Positions 38,692 through 46,017 of a stretch of 64,000 bases of DNA are shown piece by piece (the stretch's first letter is position 1; every line of letters starts with the position of its first letter). Source of the stretch: Parabacteroides distasonis. Its GTDB lineage: Bacteria; Bacteroidota; Bacteroidia; Bacteroidales; Tannerellaceae. The notes beneath the pieces were generated by a model. It searched no databases and was not told the origin of the DNA. It saw only the letters and a program-made list of their open reading frames with translations. A program made the translations under genes and the position numbers. Location: contig JAFBIR010000001.1 of assembly GCA_021531385.1 (NCBI GenBank), positions 372,001 to 436,000 on the forward strand, written 5' to 3'.

Positions 38692-41600
38692 ATGAGACGA
38701 AATGTATTCAATCAATATATCCAAGCGAATGACTTCAAGGGATTGTTCATCACCGAGATGGGTTGGAACCAATTCAAAGGCCAAGCCGATATGCCGCCGA
38801 TCGACATCGAGGGGAAAAGCTATCAAATGACCACCATCGCCGAACGAAACGGTTTCCAGATCATCACCTGTCCCGTGCAACACATACCCGCTTCCTCCCT
38901 CTGCAAGAAGCTGGATTATAAGCTGCGGAACATGGCCTACGATTATATCTGCATCTTCTATCTGCCCGGCACAGCGCACCACCAATGGATGGCACCCGTC
39001 AAGACCGTTGAGAAGCGAGACATTGTCACCATCGAGTATGAGTCAGCCGACAAGGCCGATTTCCTGTTCGCCAAGATAGACAGCCTCTCCTTCGACTTGG
39101 GGCAACAGACCACCATCGTGGATGTCAAGGAACAGGTGCAACACACCTTTGCGGTCAATTCGGAGAAAATCACGAAGGATTTCTACACCGGCTTCCGCAA
39201 GGAGCACAAAGCCTTTGCCGACTTCATCACGGGCATTGATGACCACATCACCAATGTTGCCAAGAACAAAAACAAGCAATGGTACACCTCGGTGATGCTC
39301 AATCGACTCATGTTCTGTTATTTCATCCAGAAGAAAGGATTCCTGAATGGGGACTTCGACTACCTGCAACACAAACTGCATTGGGTGCGCCAAGAGAAGG
39401 GGCAAGACCGCTTTTTCCAATCCTTCTATCGAGGCTTCCTCTCCCGGCTTTTCCACGATGGATTGAACAAGCCCAAGCACGACGCTGACTTTGAACAGAT
39501 GTATGGCCGCATACCCTACCTGAATGGAGGGATGTTCGACGAGCATCAACTGGAGCACGACTATGCCGACATCGACATCAAGGACGAGGCCTTCATCCGT
39601 CTGTTCAACTTCTTCGACACCTGGCGGTGGCACCTCGACACACGCATCACCGCCAGCGGGAAAGACATCAATCCGGATGTATTGGGTTACATCTTCGAGC
39701 AATACATCAACGACCGTGCCCAGATGGGTGCCTACTACACCAAGGAGGACATTACGGAATACATCGGGAAGAACTGCATCCTTCCCTTCTTGATGGATCG
39801 GGTAGCCGAGACCTCTCCCAAGGCATTCACCGCCGAAGGCTATGTCTGGAGTTGGTTGAAACAGCGTGGCGATCGTTATATATACGATGCCGTCAAGAAA
39901 GGCTACTGCCCCGATTGGCAGCAACAAATACCGAAAACAATCGCCATAGGCATCGACACGACCCAACCGAACCTACTTGAGCGACGGGCGCAATGGAACA
40001 CTAAGACACCTGAGCGATTCGCTTTGCCCACAGAAATCTGGCGGGAAACGATCGACCGTTTGCAACGCTGCGAATCCCTGCTGCATAAAATCAAGCAGGG
40101 TGAGATCACGCACATCAACGATTTCATCACTTATAATCTGGACATTCGCTCCTTTGTCTATGACCTCCTGCATAACACGGAAGATCATCTGTTCATCCTC
40201 CATTTCTATAAAGCCCTGCAACAGGTGACCATTCTCGATCCGACTTGTGGAAGTGGTGCGTTCCTCTTTGCGGCCATGAATATCCTCGAACCACTCTACG
40301 AAGTGTGTATCGAGCGGATGCAGGAGTTTCATGCGCAAAATCCACTCCTCTTCAAGCCAGAATTGGAGGAGATCAGCCACAAATACCGCAGCAACATCCA
40401 ATACTTCATCTTCAAGAGCATCATCTTGCGCAACCTCTATGGCGTGGATATTATGGTGGAAGCGACAGAGATCGCCAAGTTGCGCCTGTTCCTCAAAATG
40501 GTAGCCGTCGTGGAGGTGGATAAACGTGCGGAAAACTTGGGCTTGGATCCATTGCCCGACATCGACTTCAATATCCGTTGCGGCAATACCTTGGTCGGTT
40601 ATGCGACAGCCAAAGAGTTGGAGCGGGATCTGATTGAAGGGGATATGTTTGCCAACCAAGAGTTCAAGGAGAAGGTGGAAAGCGAGATGCAGAAAGTGGC
40701 TACCGCCTACGAACTCTTCAAGATGGTACAGATGCAACAAAGCGAGAACATGGTAGCCTTCAAGCAGGCCAAACAACAACTGAAAGAACGGCTTGCTTCG
40801 CTCAACCATTCCCTGAACCAACGCCTTTGGAAGGCCACCGCAGATATACCTTTTGAGCAATGGTTGGCCTCTCACCAACCCTTCCATTGGTTAGCAGAGT
40901 TCTATCAAATCATCCACGACAATGGAGGATTTGATGTGATTATTGGGAATCCGCCGTATGTGGAGTATAATAAAAAGGACAGGACAACAGGGTTAGCTGT
41001 TTCTGATATATATCAACTCACCTATTATCAAACTATATCATGCGGTAACTTATATGCTTATGTAATGGAACGAGCCGCAAATATTATTAATGGTACATCA
41101 AAATTCTCTATGATTATTCCAATGTCGATCATAACAACAGAAAGGATGCTTCCATTAAGGACTTTTTTATTTAAACTATACGCTTCAATCTATCTCTACA
41201 ATTTAGCAGGAGATTGGCATCCAGGTAAACTATTTGAAGGTGTTAGAAGTTTATTTTCTGTTATAACCATGTCAAATAAAGAATCAACTCAACATAAAAT
41301 ACATACAACAAACTATACACGATGGGCAACTATTGAACGACCATTTCTATTTACTAATAAAATGCACTATACCGAAAACAAGGAGAATATTATTAGTGAA
41401 TCATATCCCAAAATAGGCAACGAAATTATACCCCATATATTAGAAAAGATAAACAAAAACAAGCCTATAATCTATAATATAATATCAGGAAATTATAAGA
41501 TATATTATAGAAATGCAGGGATAGCATATTACAACATATCTCTTAACTTCATTCCCTTTTTTGAGGTTAATGGAATACAATCAACATCATCCACTTTAAA

Positions 41601-42003
41601 AACAATAGCTATCAATAGCAAAAGTATGGCGGACACACTTGTAGCCTATATGAATAGTTCCATATTTGCCTTGATATATTTTTGTTATTCAGATTGTTAT
41701 CATCTAACTATTAAAGATTTAAATCGTATTTTTCTATCCAATTTTAGCATGAACTTATTATCAGAGAAATGCAATTCTTTGATGATAAGTCTAAAGAAAA
41801 ACAGTGTTATTAAATCAACTTCTTATAAAACAAAAGGAAATGTGGTTTATCAAGAATTATATCCAAGATATTCCAAAAAAGAGATCGACGAAATCGACAA
41901 AGTCTTAGCAAAGCACTATGGATTTACGGAAGAGGAATTGGATTTCATTATCAACTATGACATCAAGTATCGGATGGGAGATGAATTGAATGACAACGAA
42001 TAA
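38692..42003 (+). CDS. Eco57I-type class I adenine DNA methylase with AT-rich target domain
   Basis: A 1103-residue DNA N6-adenine methylase of the Eco57I/PglX-like type. Motif I is DPTCGSGAFLFAA (about residue 516) and motif IV is NPPYVEYNKKD (about residue 753). The first 500 residues are a long N-terminal region. From about 40965 to 41880 the DNA turns strongly AT-rich, exactly over the expected target-recognition domain, and returns to normal for the last 40 codons. No nuclease motif was recognised, so cutting may be left to the PLD-helicase. The next gene starts inside its last codons (14-bp overlap). Confidence 0.87.
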   Translation: MRRNVFNQYIQANDFKGLFITEMGWNQFKGQADMPPIDIEGKSYQMTTIAERNGFQIITCPVQHIPASSLCKKLDYKLRNMAYDYICIFYLPGTAHHQWMAPVKTVEKRDIVTIEYESADKADFLFAKIDSLSFDLGQQTTIVDVKEQVQHTFAVNSEKITKDFYTGFRKEHKAFADFITGIDDHITNVAKNKNKQWYTSVMLNRLMFCYFIQKKGFLNGDFDYLQHKLHWVRQEKGQDRFFQSFYRGFLSRLFHDGLNKPKHDADFEQMYGRIPYLNGGMFDEHQLEHDYADIDIKDEAFIRLFNFFDTWRWHLDTRITASGKDINPDVLGYIFEQYINDRAQMGAYYTKEDITEYIGKNCILPFLMDRVAETSPKAFTAEGYVWSWLKQRGDRYIYDAVKKGYCPDWQQQIPKTIAIGIDTTQPNLLERRAQWNTKTPERFALPTEIWRETIDRLQRCESLLHKIKQGEITHINDFITYNLDIRSFVYDLLHNTEDHLFILHFYKALQQVTILDPTCGSGAFLFAAMNILEPLYEVCIERMQEFHAQNPLLFKPELEEISHKYRSNIQYFIFKSIILRNLYGVDIMVEATEIAKLRLFLKMVAVVEVDKRAENLGLDPLPDIDFNIRCGNTLVGYATAKELERDLIEGDMFANQEFKEKVESEMQKVATAYELFKMVQMQQSENMVAFKQAKQQLKERLASLNHSLNQRLWKATADIPFEQWLASHQPFHWLAEFYQIIHDNGGFDVIIGNPPYVEYNKKDRTTGLAVSDIYQLTYYQTISCGNLYAYVMERAANIINGTSKFSMIIPMSIITTERMLPLRTFLFKLYASIYLYNLAGDWHPGKLFEGVRSLFSVITMSNKESTQHKIHTTNYTRWATIERPFLFTNKMHYTENKENIISESYPKIGNEIIPHILEKINKNKPIIYNIISGNYKIYYRNAGIAYYNISLNFIPFFEVNGIQSTSSTLKTIAINSKSMADTLVAYMNSSIFALIYFCYSDCYHLTIKDLNRIFLSNFSMNLLSEKCNSLMISLKKNSVIKSTSYKTKGNVVYQELYPRYSKKEIDEIDKVLAKHYGFTEEELDFIINYDIKYRMGDELNDNE

Positions 42004-42403
42004 TACATACCGAACCGCTATTGGGAACATTGCGTTACTGCAAAAGCGAAAGATCGGCTTCTTAGCCTCCCGCCAAATCGCTACCCTCTCCGTACTGCCC
42101 ACACTCGATTGGGCAACGGCGATCAGCCAACGGGAGGAGGTGGCCGTGGTCAGTGGGTTTCATTCACGGATGGAGAGAGAGGTACTGAAGATCTTGCTTC
42201 GAGGCAAGTGTGGCATCATTGTTGTCTTGGCCAGAGGCATGTATCATCAAGTACCTCAAATCTATGAAGAGGCCCTGCAACAAAATCGCTTGTTGATCCT
42301 ATCCTATGAAAAGGATAACCTAACCCGCATCTCCGAACGAACCGCTCACAAACGAAACGAGTGGGTCGTATCGCTATCGGATGAAATTAATCCGGCCTTT
42401 TGA
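41990..42403 (+). CDS. Single-domain DprA/SLOG-like protein in the restriction-like operon
   Basis: This 137-residue protein is a lone Rossmann-like domain. IGFLASRQIA, VAVVSGFHSRMEREVLKILL, GKCGIIVVLARG and NRLLILSYE line up with the DprA/Smf core (strand-SR, SG motif, VL-G, SE). Such SLOG-family domains bind nucleotides or single-stranded DNA. Here it lacks the other domains of DprA. The ATG lies inside the methylase gene (14-bp overlap), so it is translationally coupled and belongs to the same system. The role is unknown; a sensor or regulator is one possibility. Confidence 0.65.
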   Translation: MTTNNTYRTAIGNIALLQKRKIGFLASRQIATLSVLPTLDWATAISQREEVAVVSGFHSRMEREVLKILLRGKCGIIVVLARGMYHQVPQIYEEALQQNRLLILSYEKDNLTRISERTAHKRNEWVVSLSDEINPAF

Positions 42404-43085
42404 GTGTCACGCCCTGCTCGTCCCATTGTTCCGAGAGAATTCGAATTTTTCTAATTGCATCGGACAAATGGACTTCCCCACACTCATCTATCTGTTTCAA
42501 ATGATAGTTTATCGTTGATACGGCTGTGCCAAACAGCTCCGCCATCCGTTGCTGCGACAGCCAGAACGTCTCCTGGTTGAACAGCACGGAGACATTCACC
42601 TTGCCTGTGGAGGAGCGGTAGATGAGCACATTGCCTTCCATCCCTTTGGCTAATTCCTTGCCCGTCAATGCCCCTTGGAAATACTCCCGTGCCATCTTAA
42701 CCATGGGCTTGCGCTGATCGGCATTGCAGGCGATGCCCATACATGCTGCACGTGAAAGCAACATGCTGGTCACACGTCGTGCTGTGCCGTTGCCCAACTG
42801 TGCCATCTCTTCTATCTCACGGAAATGCTCGTTGCGGGCAAGTCCTCGCTCCACTTGAAGGGCATGAGCCACCTTGTCCATGAGCTGCTCGAAGTTGGTG
42901 GCGACGCTGTCGTTGGCCATGGAGGTGTCACGCAGCACGGCATAGAGGAGGTGCATCTTGGCGATGGCGGTCACCTGATAGCGTTCCTCACGCCCGCTGA
43001 TGATGGCCTCCAATTTGTCTATGAATGTCCGCTTGGGAACTATCCTGTTGACCCTCGTTGAGGGTGGGAAGAGGTCTTGTATCAT
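42387..43085 (-). CDS. Composite protein: DUF4391-like start, unknown middle, RhuM-like end
   Basis: A 232-residue protein convergent with the restriction-like operon, overlapping the SLOG gene by 17 bp at the 3' ends. Residues 1-25 (LFPPSTRVNRIVPKRTFID) resemble the N-terminus of DUF4391, a family seen beside helicase-methylase systems. Residues about 30-145 are helical and not recognised. Residues about 150-205 (VLIYRSSTGKVNVSVLFNQETFWLSQQRMAELFGTAVSTINYHL) match the N-terminal DNA-binding part of RhuM proteins, but the usual RhuM continuation is missing. The last codons lie in a 23-bp direct repeat. It may be a working repressor-like protein or a recombined gene. Confidence 0.6.
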   Translation of the reverse strand: MIQDLFPPSTRVNRIVPKRTFIDKLEAIISGREERYQVTAIAKMHLLYAVLRDTSMANDSVATNFEQLMDKVAHALQVERGLARNEHFREIEEMAQLGNGTARRVTSMLLSRAACMGIACNADQRKPMVKMAREYFQGALTGKELAKGMEGNVLIYRSSTGKVNVSVLFNQETFWLSQQRMAELFGTAVSTINYHLKQIDECGEVHLSDAIRKIRILSEQWDEQGVTLKRPD

Positions 43086-43445
43086 ATTTACTTATTGCTT
43101 ACTTCATCTAACTTTACCATATTATTTAGCTTCCCAATGCCCAAAAGTATTTCCTCCGACACGTTTTATGCAATATCTTTTCAATTCTGCAACATACGTT
43201 CCTGCTGTCCTTTCGGAAACTGCAAGCCTTTCGGCAATTTCCTTGTGCTTGATAGATGGGTTATTGACTATAAGCCTAAGAGTGTCAAGAACTTCCTTTC
43301 GGCAATCTTTCGGCAATCTTTCGGCAAGTGCAACGAAACTCCAATCGCTTTTTAGTGGGTTATTGTCTTTTGTATCATCTTTTGGGACATCTTTAGTGAC
43401 ATCTATTGGGACATTCGCATTATAATCCGGCCTTTTGAATGTCAC
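42388..43445. repeat. 23-bp direct repeats bounding a 1,035-bp segment
   Basis: TAATCCGGCCTTTTGAGTGT... at 42388-42410 recurs at 43423-43445 with one mismatch in 23 bp. Copy 1 forms the 3' end of the SLOG gene on one strand (NPAF-stop) and of the RhuM-like gene on the other (VTLKRPD). Copy 2 forms the truncated start of the wHTH remnant (VTFKRPD). A repeat that rebuilds a gene's 3' end looks like an integration (att) footprint, but no integrase is present. Confidence 0.7.
43122..43445 (-). pseudogene. C-terminal winged-helix remnant of a COG2865/Fic-type protein
   Basis: Only 107 codons are open. There is no ATG: the frame opens at a GTG inside the 23-bp repeat and meets a stop codon two codons further upstream. 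The C-terminal half (SIKHKEIAERLAVSERTAGTYVAELKR and GGNTFGHWE) is the winged helix that ends COG2865 (AlbA_2) and some Fic proteins. A polar linker (VTKDVPKDDTKDNN) precedes it. The catalytic or nucleotide-binding part is absent, so this is most likely the tail of a lost gene, although a small standalone regulator cannot be excluded. Confidence 0.6.
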
Positions 43446-43463
43446 TGTGGTTTAACTAAATTA

Positions 43464-43657
43464 GTTGACCGCAAATAGTCCTAATCACAAAAGAGGTTGA
43501 CCGGTTAATAAATTATTTATAGTTCACGTTGACACCTATTTCTTTTATTCATTCGACAGGTTGACCAGTGTAGTTTCCCGATTTAGGTTGACTACATGTT
43601 GTCTTTAACCCTAAAAAGAGTTGACTCAGTTAAACATTACTACTAATTTTAGTTGAC
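43464..43657. repeat. Seven GTTGAC motifs spaced at about 32 bp
   Basis: GTTGAC begins at 43464, 43496, 43528, 43560, 43587, 43620 and 43652, giving spacings of 32, 32, 32, 27, 33 and 32 bp. All are in the same orientation, mostly preceded by A/G and followed by C or T. The spacers are AT-rich and unrelated to each other. The array fills the whole 219-bp gap (43446-43664) between the wHTH remnant and the kdpD relic. At three helical turns per step it looks like a series of protein-binding sites on one DNA face. Confidence 0.8.
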
Positions 43658-43664
43658 TCCTATT

Positions 43665-44730
43665 TTATGCGAAGATAATCAAATCTACGCCCATTCTTTT
43701 CAGTTCAGCCAATAATTTCCGATAACGCCCCGCTTGCATCAGCAAGCGAGGAAAGGCGAGGGAGGGCTGCCCCATGCAGAGTAGGGTTGCGTGCTGTTCA
43801 CGACAGACATCAGCAATAGCCTGCGCGACGTTGTCGGAAACCACTTGCTGCACTTGCCCGCCCAGCTGCATGACCAGCTCCAGATGACTCATCAGGTGAC
43901 GTTGGGCATCTAACGGAATGCGGTCGGTCTGCTCGTCCGAAGTCTGCACATAGAGCGCTATCCATTCGGCATTATACATATCAGCCACACGAGCAGCTTT
44001 ACGGATGATGTGCTGCTGAGTCTCACTGTTGCTGCTCACGCAAACCACCAACCGTGCCACTCCATTTACCCTCCGTTCTTGGGGTCGCACCTCATCCGCC
44101 ACCTTCTTCCCCACCCGTAGAGCCACCTCTTTCAGTGCCAGCTCACGCAGTTGCAGGATATTTCCTGTGCCGTTCCACGAGTTCTTCCGCTGTGAGATCG
44201 ATATTCACCACCTCATCAGCTTCCTGCAGCACACAGTCGGGGATGCGTTCTTTCACTTGAATGCCCACCATCTGCCGCACCTCGTCGTTCAAGCTCTCGA
44301 TGTGCTGGATATTAACCGCCGAGAGCACATGGATGCCGGCATTGAGCAGTTCCATCACATCCTGCCACCGCTTAGCGTTGCGGCACCCTTCCACATTCGA
44401 ATGGGCCAGCTCATCTACAATCACGATCTCTGGGTGTACGCGCAGAATAGCATCGAGATCCATCTCTTCCATCTCCTTACCTTTGTAGAACACCTTCTTG
44501 CGGGGGATAACGGGCAGCCCTTTCAGTGCTTTCACCGTGTCGGGACGGCCATGCGTCTCCACATAGCCTATCCGTACATCCGTACCTTGGCGGAGCATCT
44601 CACGGGCATCCTGCAACATCCGGTAGGTTTTGCCCACCCCGACTATCATGCCGATGTAGATCTTGAACCTGCCCCGATGCGATCGACGTATCAGGTCGAG
44701 AAAATAGCTTGTATCATTTTCCATATCCAT
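43665..44730 (-). pseudogene. kdpD: Frameshifted short kdpD (KdpD and USP domains)
   Basis: The 5' part (44730-44143) encodes the KdpD N-terminal domain: GRFKIYIGMIVGVGKTYRML, VDELAHSNVEGCRNAKRWQD and VNIQHIESLND. It then runs out of frame at ERHRKYPATA-stop. The 3' part (to 43665) reads NILQLRELALKEVALRVGKKV and then a universal-stress-type domain (VVCVSSNSETQQHIIRKAARVA, TLLCMGQPS). Compared with KdpD about 18-20 residues are missing at the junction, so a short deletion caused the frameshift. The Walker A has Met and Val in place of Ala and Pro. The kinase half, and kdpFABC, are not in the window. The intact form would be the short Bacteroidota KdpD of about 370 residues. Confidence 0.8.
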
Positions 44731-44950
44731 ATCTTCCTCTTACGATGAAGGATATGCAAAAATAGTGCCAACTTCGTACCTCTCCTCGCAGCAGGTTGTC
44801 TATCAATGAAAAAACCGTTATCTCAAGGCTACAAGCGCATGGAGTGACCCTTTCAAAATGAAAGGGTAGGCTTTTCATTTTGAAAAACAGGTTTCGCCCG
44901 TCTGACGAAACTCATACACTGACCGTAACTTGTACATTGGCAGTAGCTAC
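44731..44950. other. Gene-free gap with two mirror hairpins
   Basis: No gene is seen. A 9-bp stem ACCCTTTCA/TGAAAGGGT with AAA loop lies at 44847-44867, and a 6-bp stem TTTTCA/TGAAAA with TTT loop lies at 44872-44886. Their cores (TTCAAAATGAA and TTCATTTTGAA) differ only in loop polarity. No U-tract follows in either direction, so a plain terminator is doubtful. Confidence 0.5.
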
Positions 44951-45856
44951 TCAATAGCCAGATTGCCTCCTATACGCCTTGGGAGAACAGCCGACATAGT
45001 GCTTGAAGTATTTGCCGAAGAAAGACTGCGAGGGAAAGTTGAAACGAGTGGCGATCTCCTTGATGCTGAGATCCGGCATCTCCAACAGGGCCTTCGCCTC
45101 GGCAATCACTTTTTGCACAATCCATTGACTGGCTGAACGGCCGGAGACCTCTTTCACGAGACTGGAGAAATAGCGAGGAGAGACATGCTGCAAGGCCGCA
45201 TAGAAGGTGACCTCACGTTCCTCGCAATAGTGACGGGAAAGATCATTGTAGAAGCGTTGGAAGACCTGATCACGGTTGCTCAACGGCTTAGGATCAAGCG
45301 GCTTGTTGGTCAGATAGATATAGATGACCTCAAAGAAGAAAGAGCTACCTAACGATTGATAGAGCTCCCTAAGCACGGTTCTTCTGCCAGCATCTATCGA
45401 GGAGATCGAGTAGAGCTCACGCAACCGCTCCTCGTAGGCATGGATGGAATGGCGCAGACTTTTGTGTTGTGCCTCCGTCAAGGTTAAACAGGGATGGTAG
45501 CGGATGAAGAGAATCTGCTCGGCATTCAACACCCGATTGGCCAGTACGGTCAGGAAATCAAGATTGCCATCCAGCAGAAAGCCTTCGGTGTCCGGATGAA
45601 TCTTACGGATACGCACCAAGCTGGAAGCCAAGTAGATGTACATGTCTCCCCGATGAATCACATAGGTCTGCTCCTCAAACGAGACCTCCACTTCTCCCCG
45701 CTCACAGATAAACATACCGCAACGATCCGCATTGGAAAGTACCTGCCCTTCAGAAAAGAGCGTTTCGCTGCGCTTGACAAGATAAGACACGCGAAAAGGG
45801 AATAACTCCGGATGCGCACCACCGATCATTTGACTACTATTGCTTAATTGTTCCAT
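44951..45856 (-). CDS. AraC-family regulator of the adjacent RND operon
   Basis: The C-terminal 100 residues hold the double helix-turn-helix of AraC proteins: VTFYAALQHVSPRYFSSLVKEVSGRSASQWI and LSIKEIATRFNFPSQSFFGKYFKHYVGCSPKAYR. The N-terminal 190 residues look like a cupin-type sensing domain (GMFICERGEVEVSFEEQTYVIHRGDMYIY). The start used is MEQLSNSSQM; the frame stays open to 45946, and the extra 30 residues are Cys-rich and atypical, but either is possible. It is divergent from the multidrug pump operon and probably controls it. Confidence 0.85.
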   Translation of the reverse strand: MEQLSNSSQMIGGAHPELFPFRVSYLVKRSETLFSEGQVLSNADRCGMFICERGEVEVSFEEQTYVIHRGDMYIYLASSLVRIRKIHPDTEGFLLDGNLDFLTVLANRVLNAEQILFIRYHPCLTLTEAQHKSLRHSIHAYEERLRELYSISSIDAGRRTVLRELYQSLGSSFFFEVIYIYLTNKPLDPKPLSNRDQVFQRFYNDLSRHYCEEREVTFYAALQHVSPRYFSSLVKEVSGRSASQWIVQKVIAEAKALLEMPDLSIKEIATRFNFPSQSFFGKYFKHYVGCSPKAYRRQSGY

Positions 45857-45980
45857 TTTCCAGCTATTCGCAAGCAAAATAAACACATTTTGGCCAAATA
45901 GCTCGTAGGAAATCGAACAAATCGGACATTTCGAACAATCTACCATTCAAATGCACCTTTCCACACTGGAGGAAGCGAAC

Positions 45981-46000
45981 TACTTTTGCTCCCAAAAGTA
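45981..46000. promoter_or_regulatory. Palindrome of two face-to-face -7 boxes between araC-type gene and RND operon
   Basis: TACTTTTG (45981-45988), a 4-base gap, then its exact reverse complement CAAAAGTA (45993-46000). Each arm matches TAnnTTTG. The rightward box is 29 bp before the adaptor ATG at 46018. The leftward one points to the AraC gene. The two promoters would overlap and compete, or the palindrome is an operator. Confidence 0.65.
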
Positions 46001-46017
46001 ATAGCCATATGCATCAA

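Noticed and set aside
39043-39966. 307-residue minus-strand ORF inside the methylase gene
   Set aside because: It is antisense to a well-supported coding sequence, has low-complexity Val/Leu/Gly content and no family motif.
39973-40887. 304-residue minus-strand ORF inside the methylase gene
   Set aside because: It is the reverse-frame shadow of the methylase motif I region, with no promoter or recognisable domain.
43000-43425. 141-residue plus-strand ORF across the RhuM/wHTH interval
   Set aside because: It spans the intergenic gap and is Ser/Phe/Leu-rich, antisense to two better-supported frames.
43464-43657. CRISPR array from the regular GTTGAC spacing
   Set aside because: The conserved part is only six bases and spacings include 27 and 33 bp. 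There are no repeats of 25 bp or more and no cas genes.
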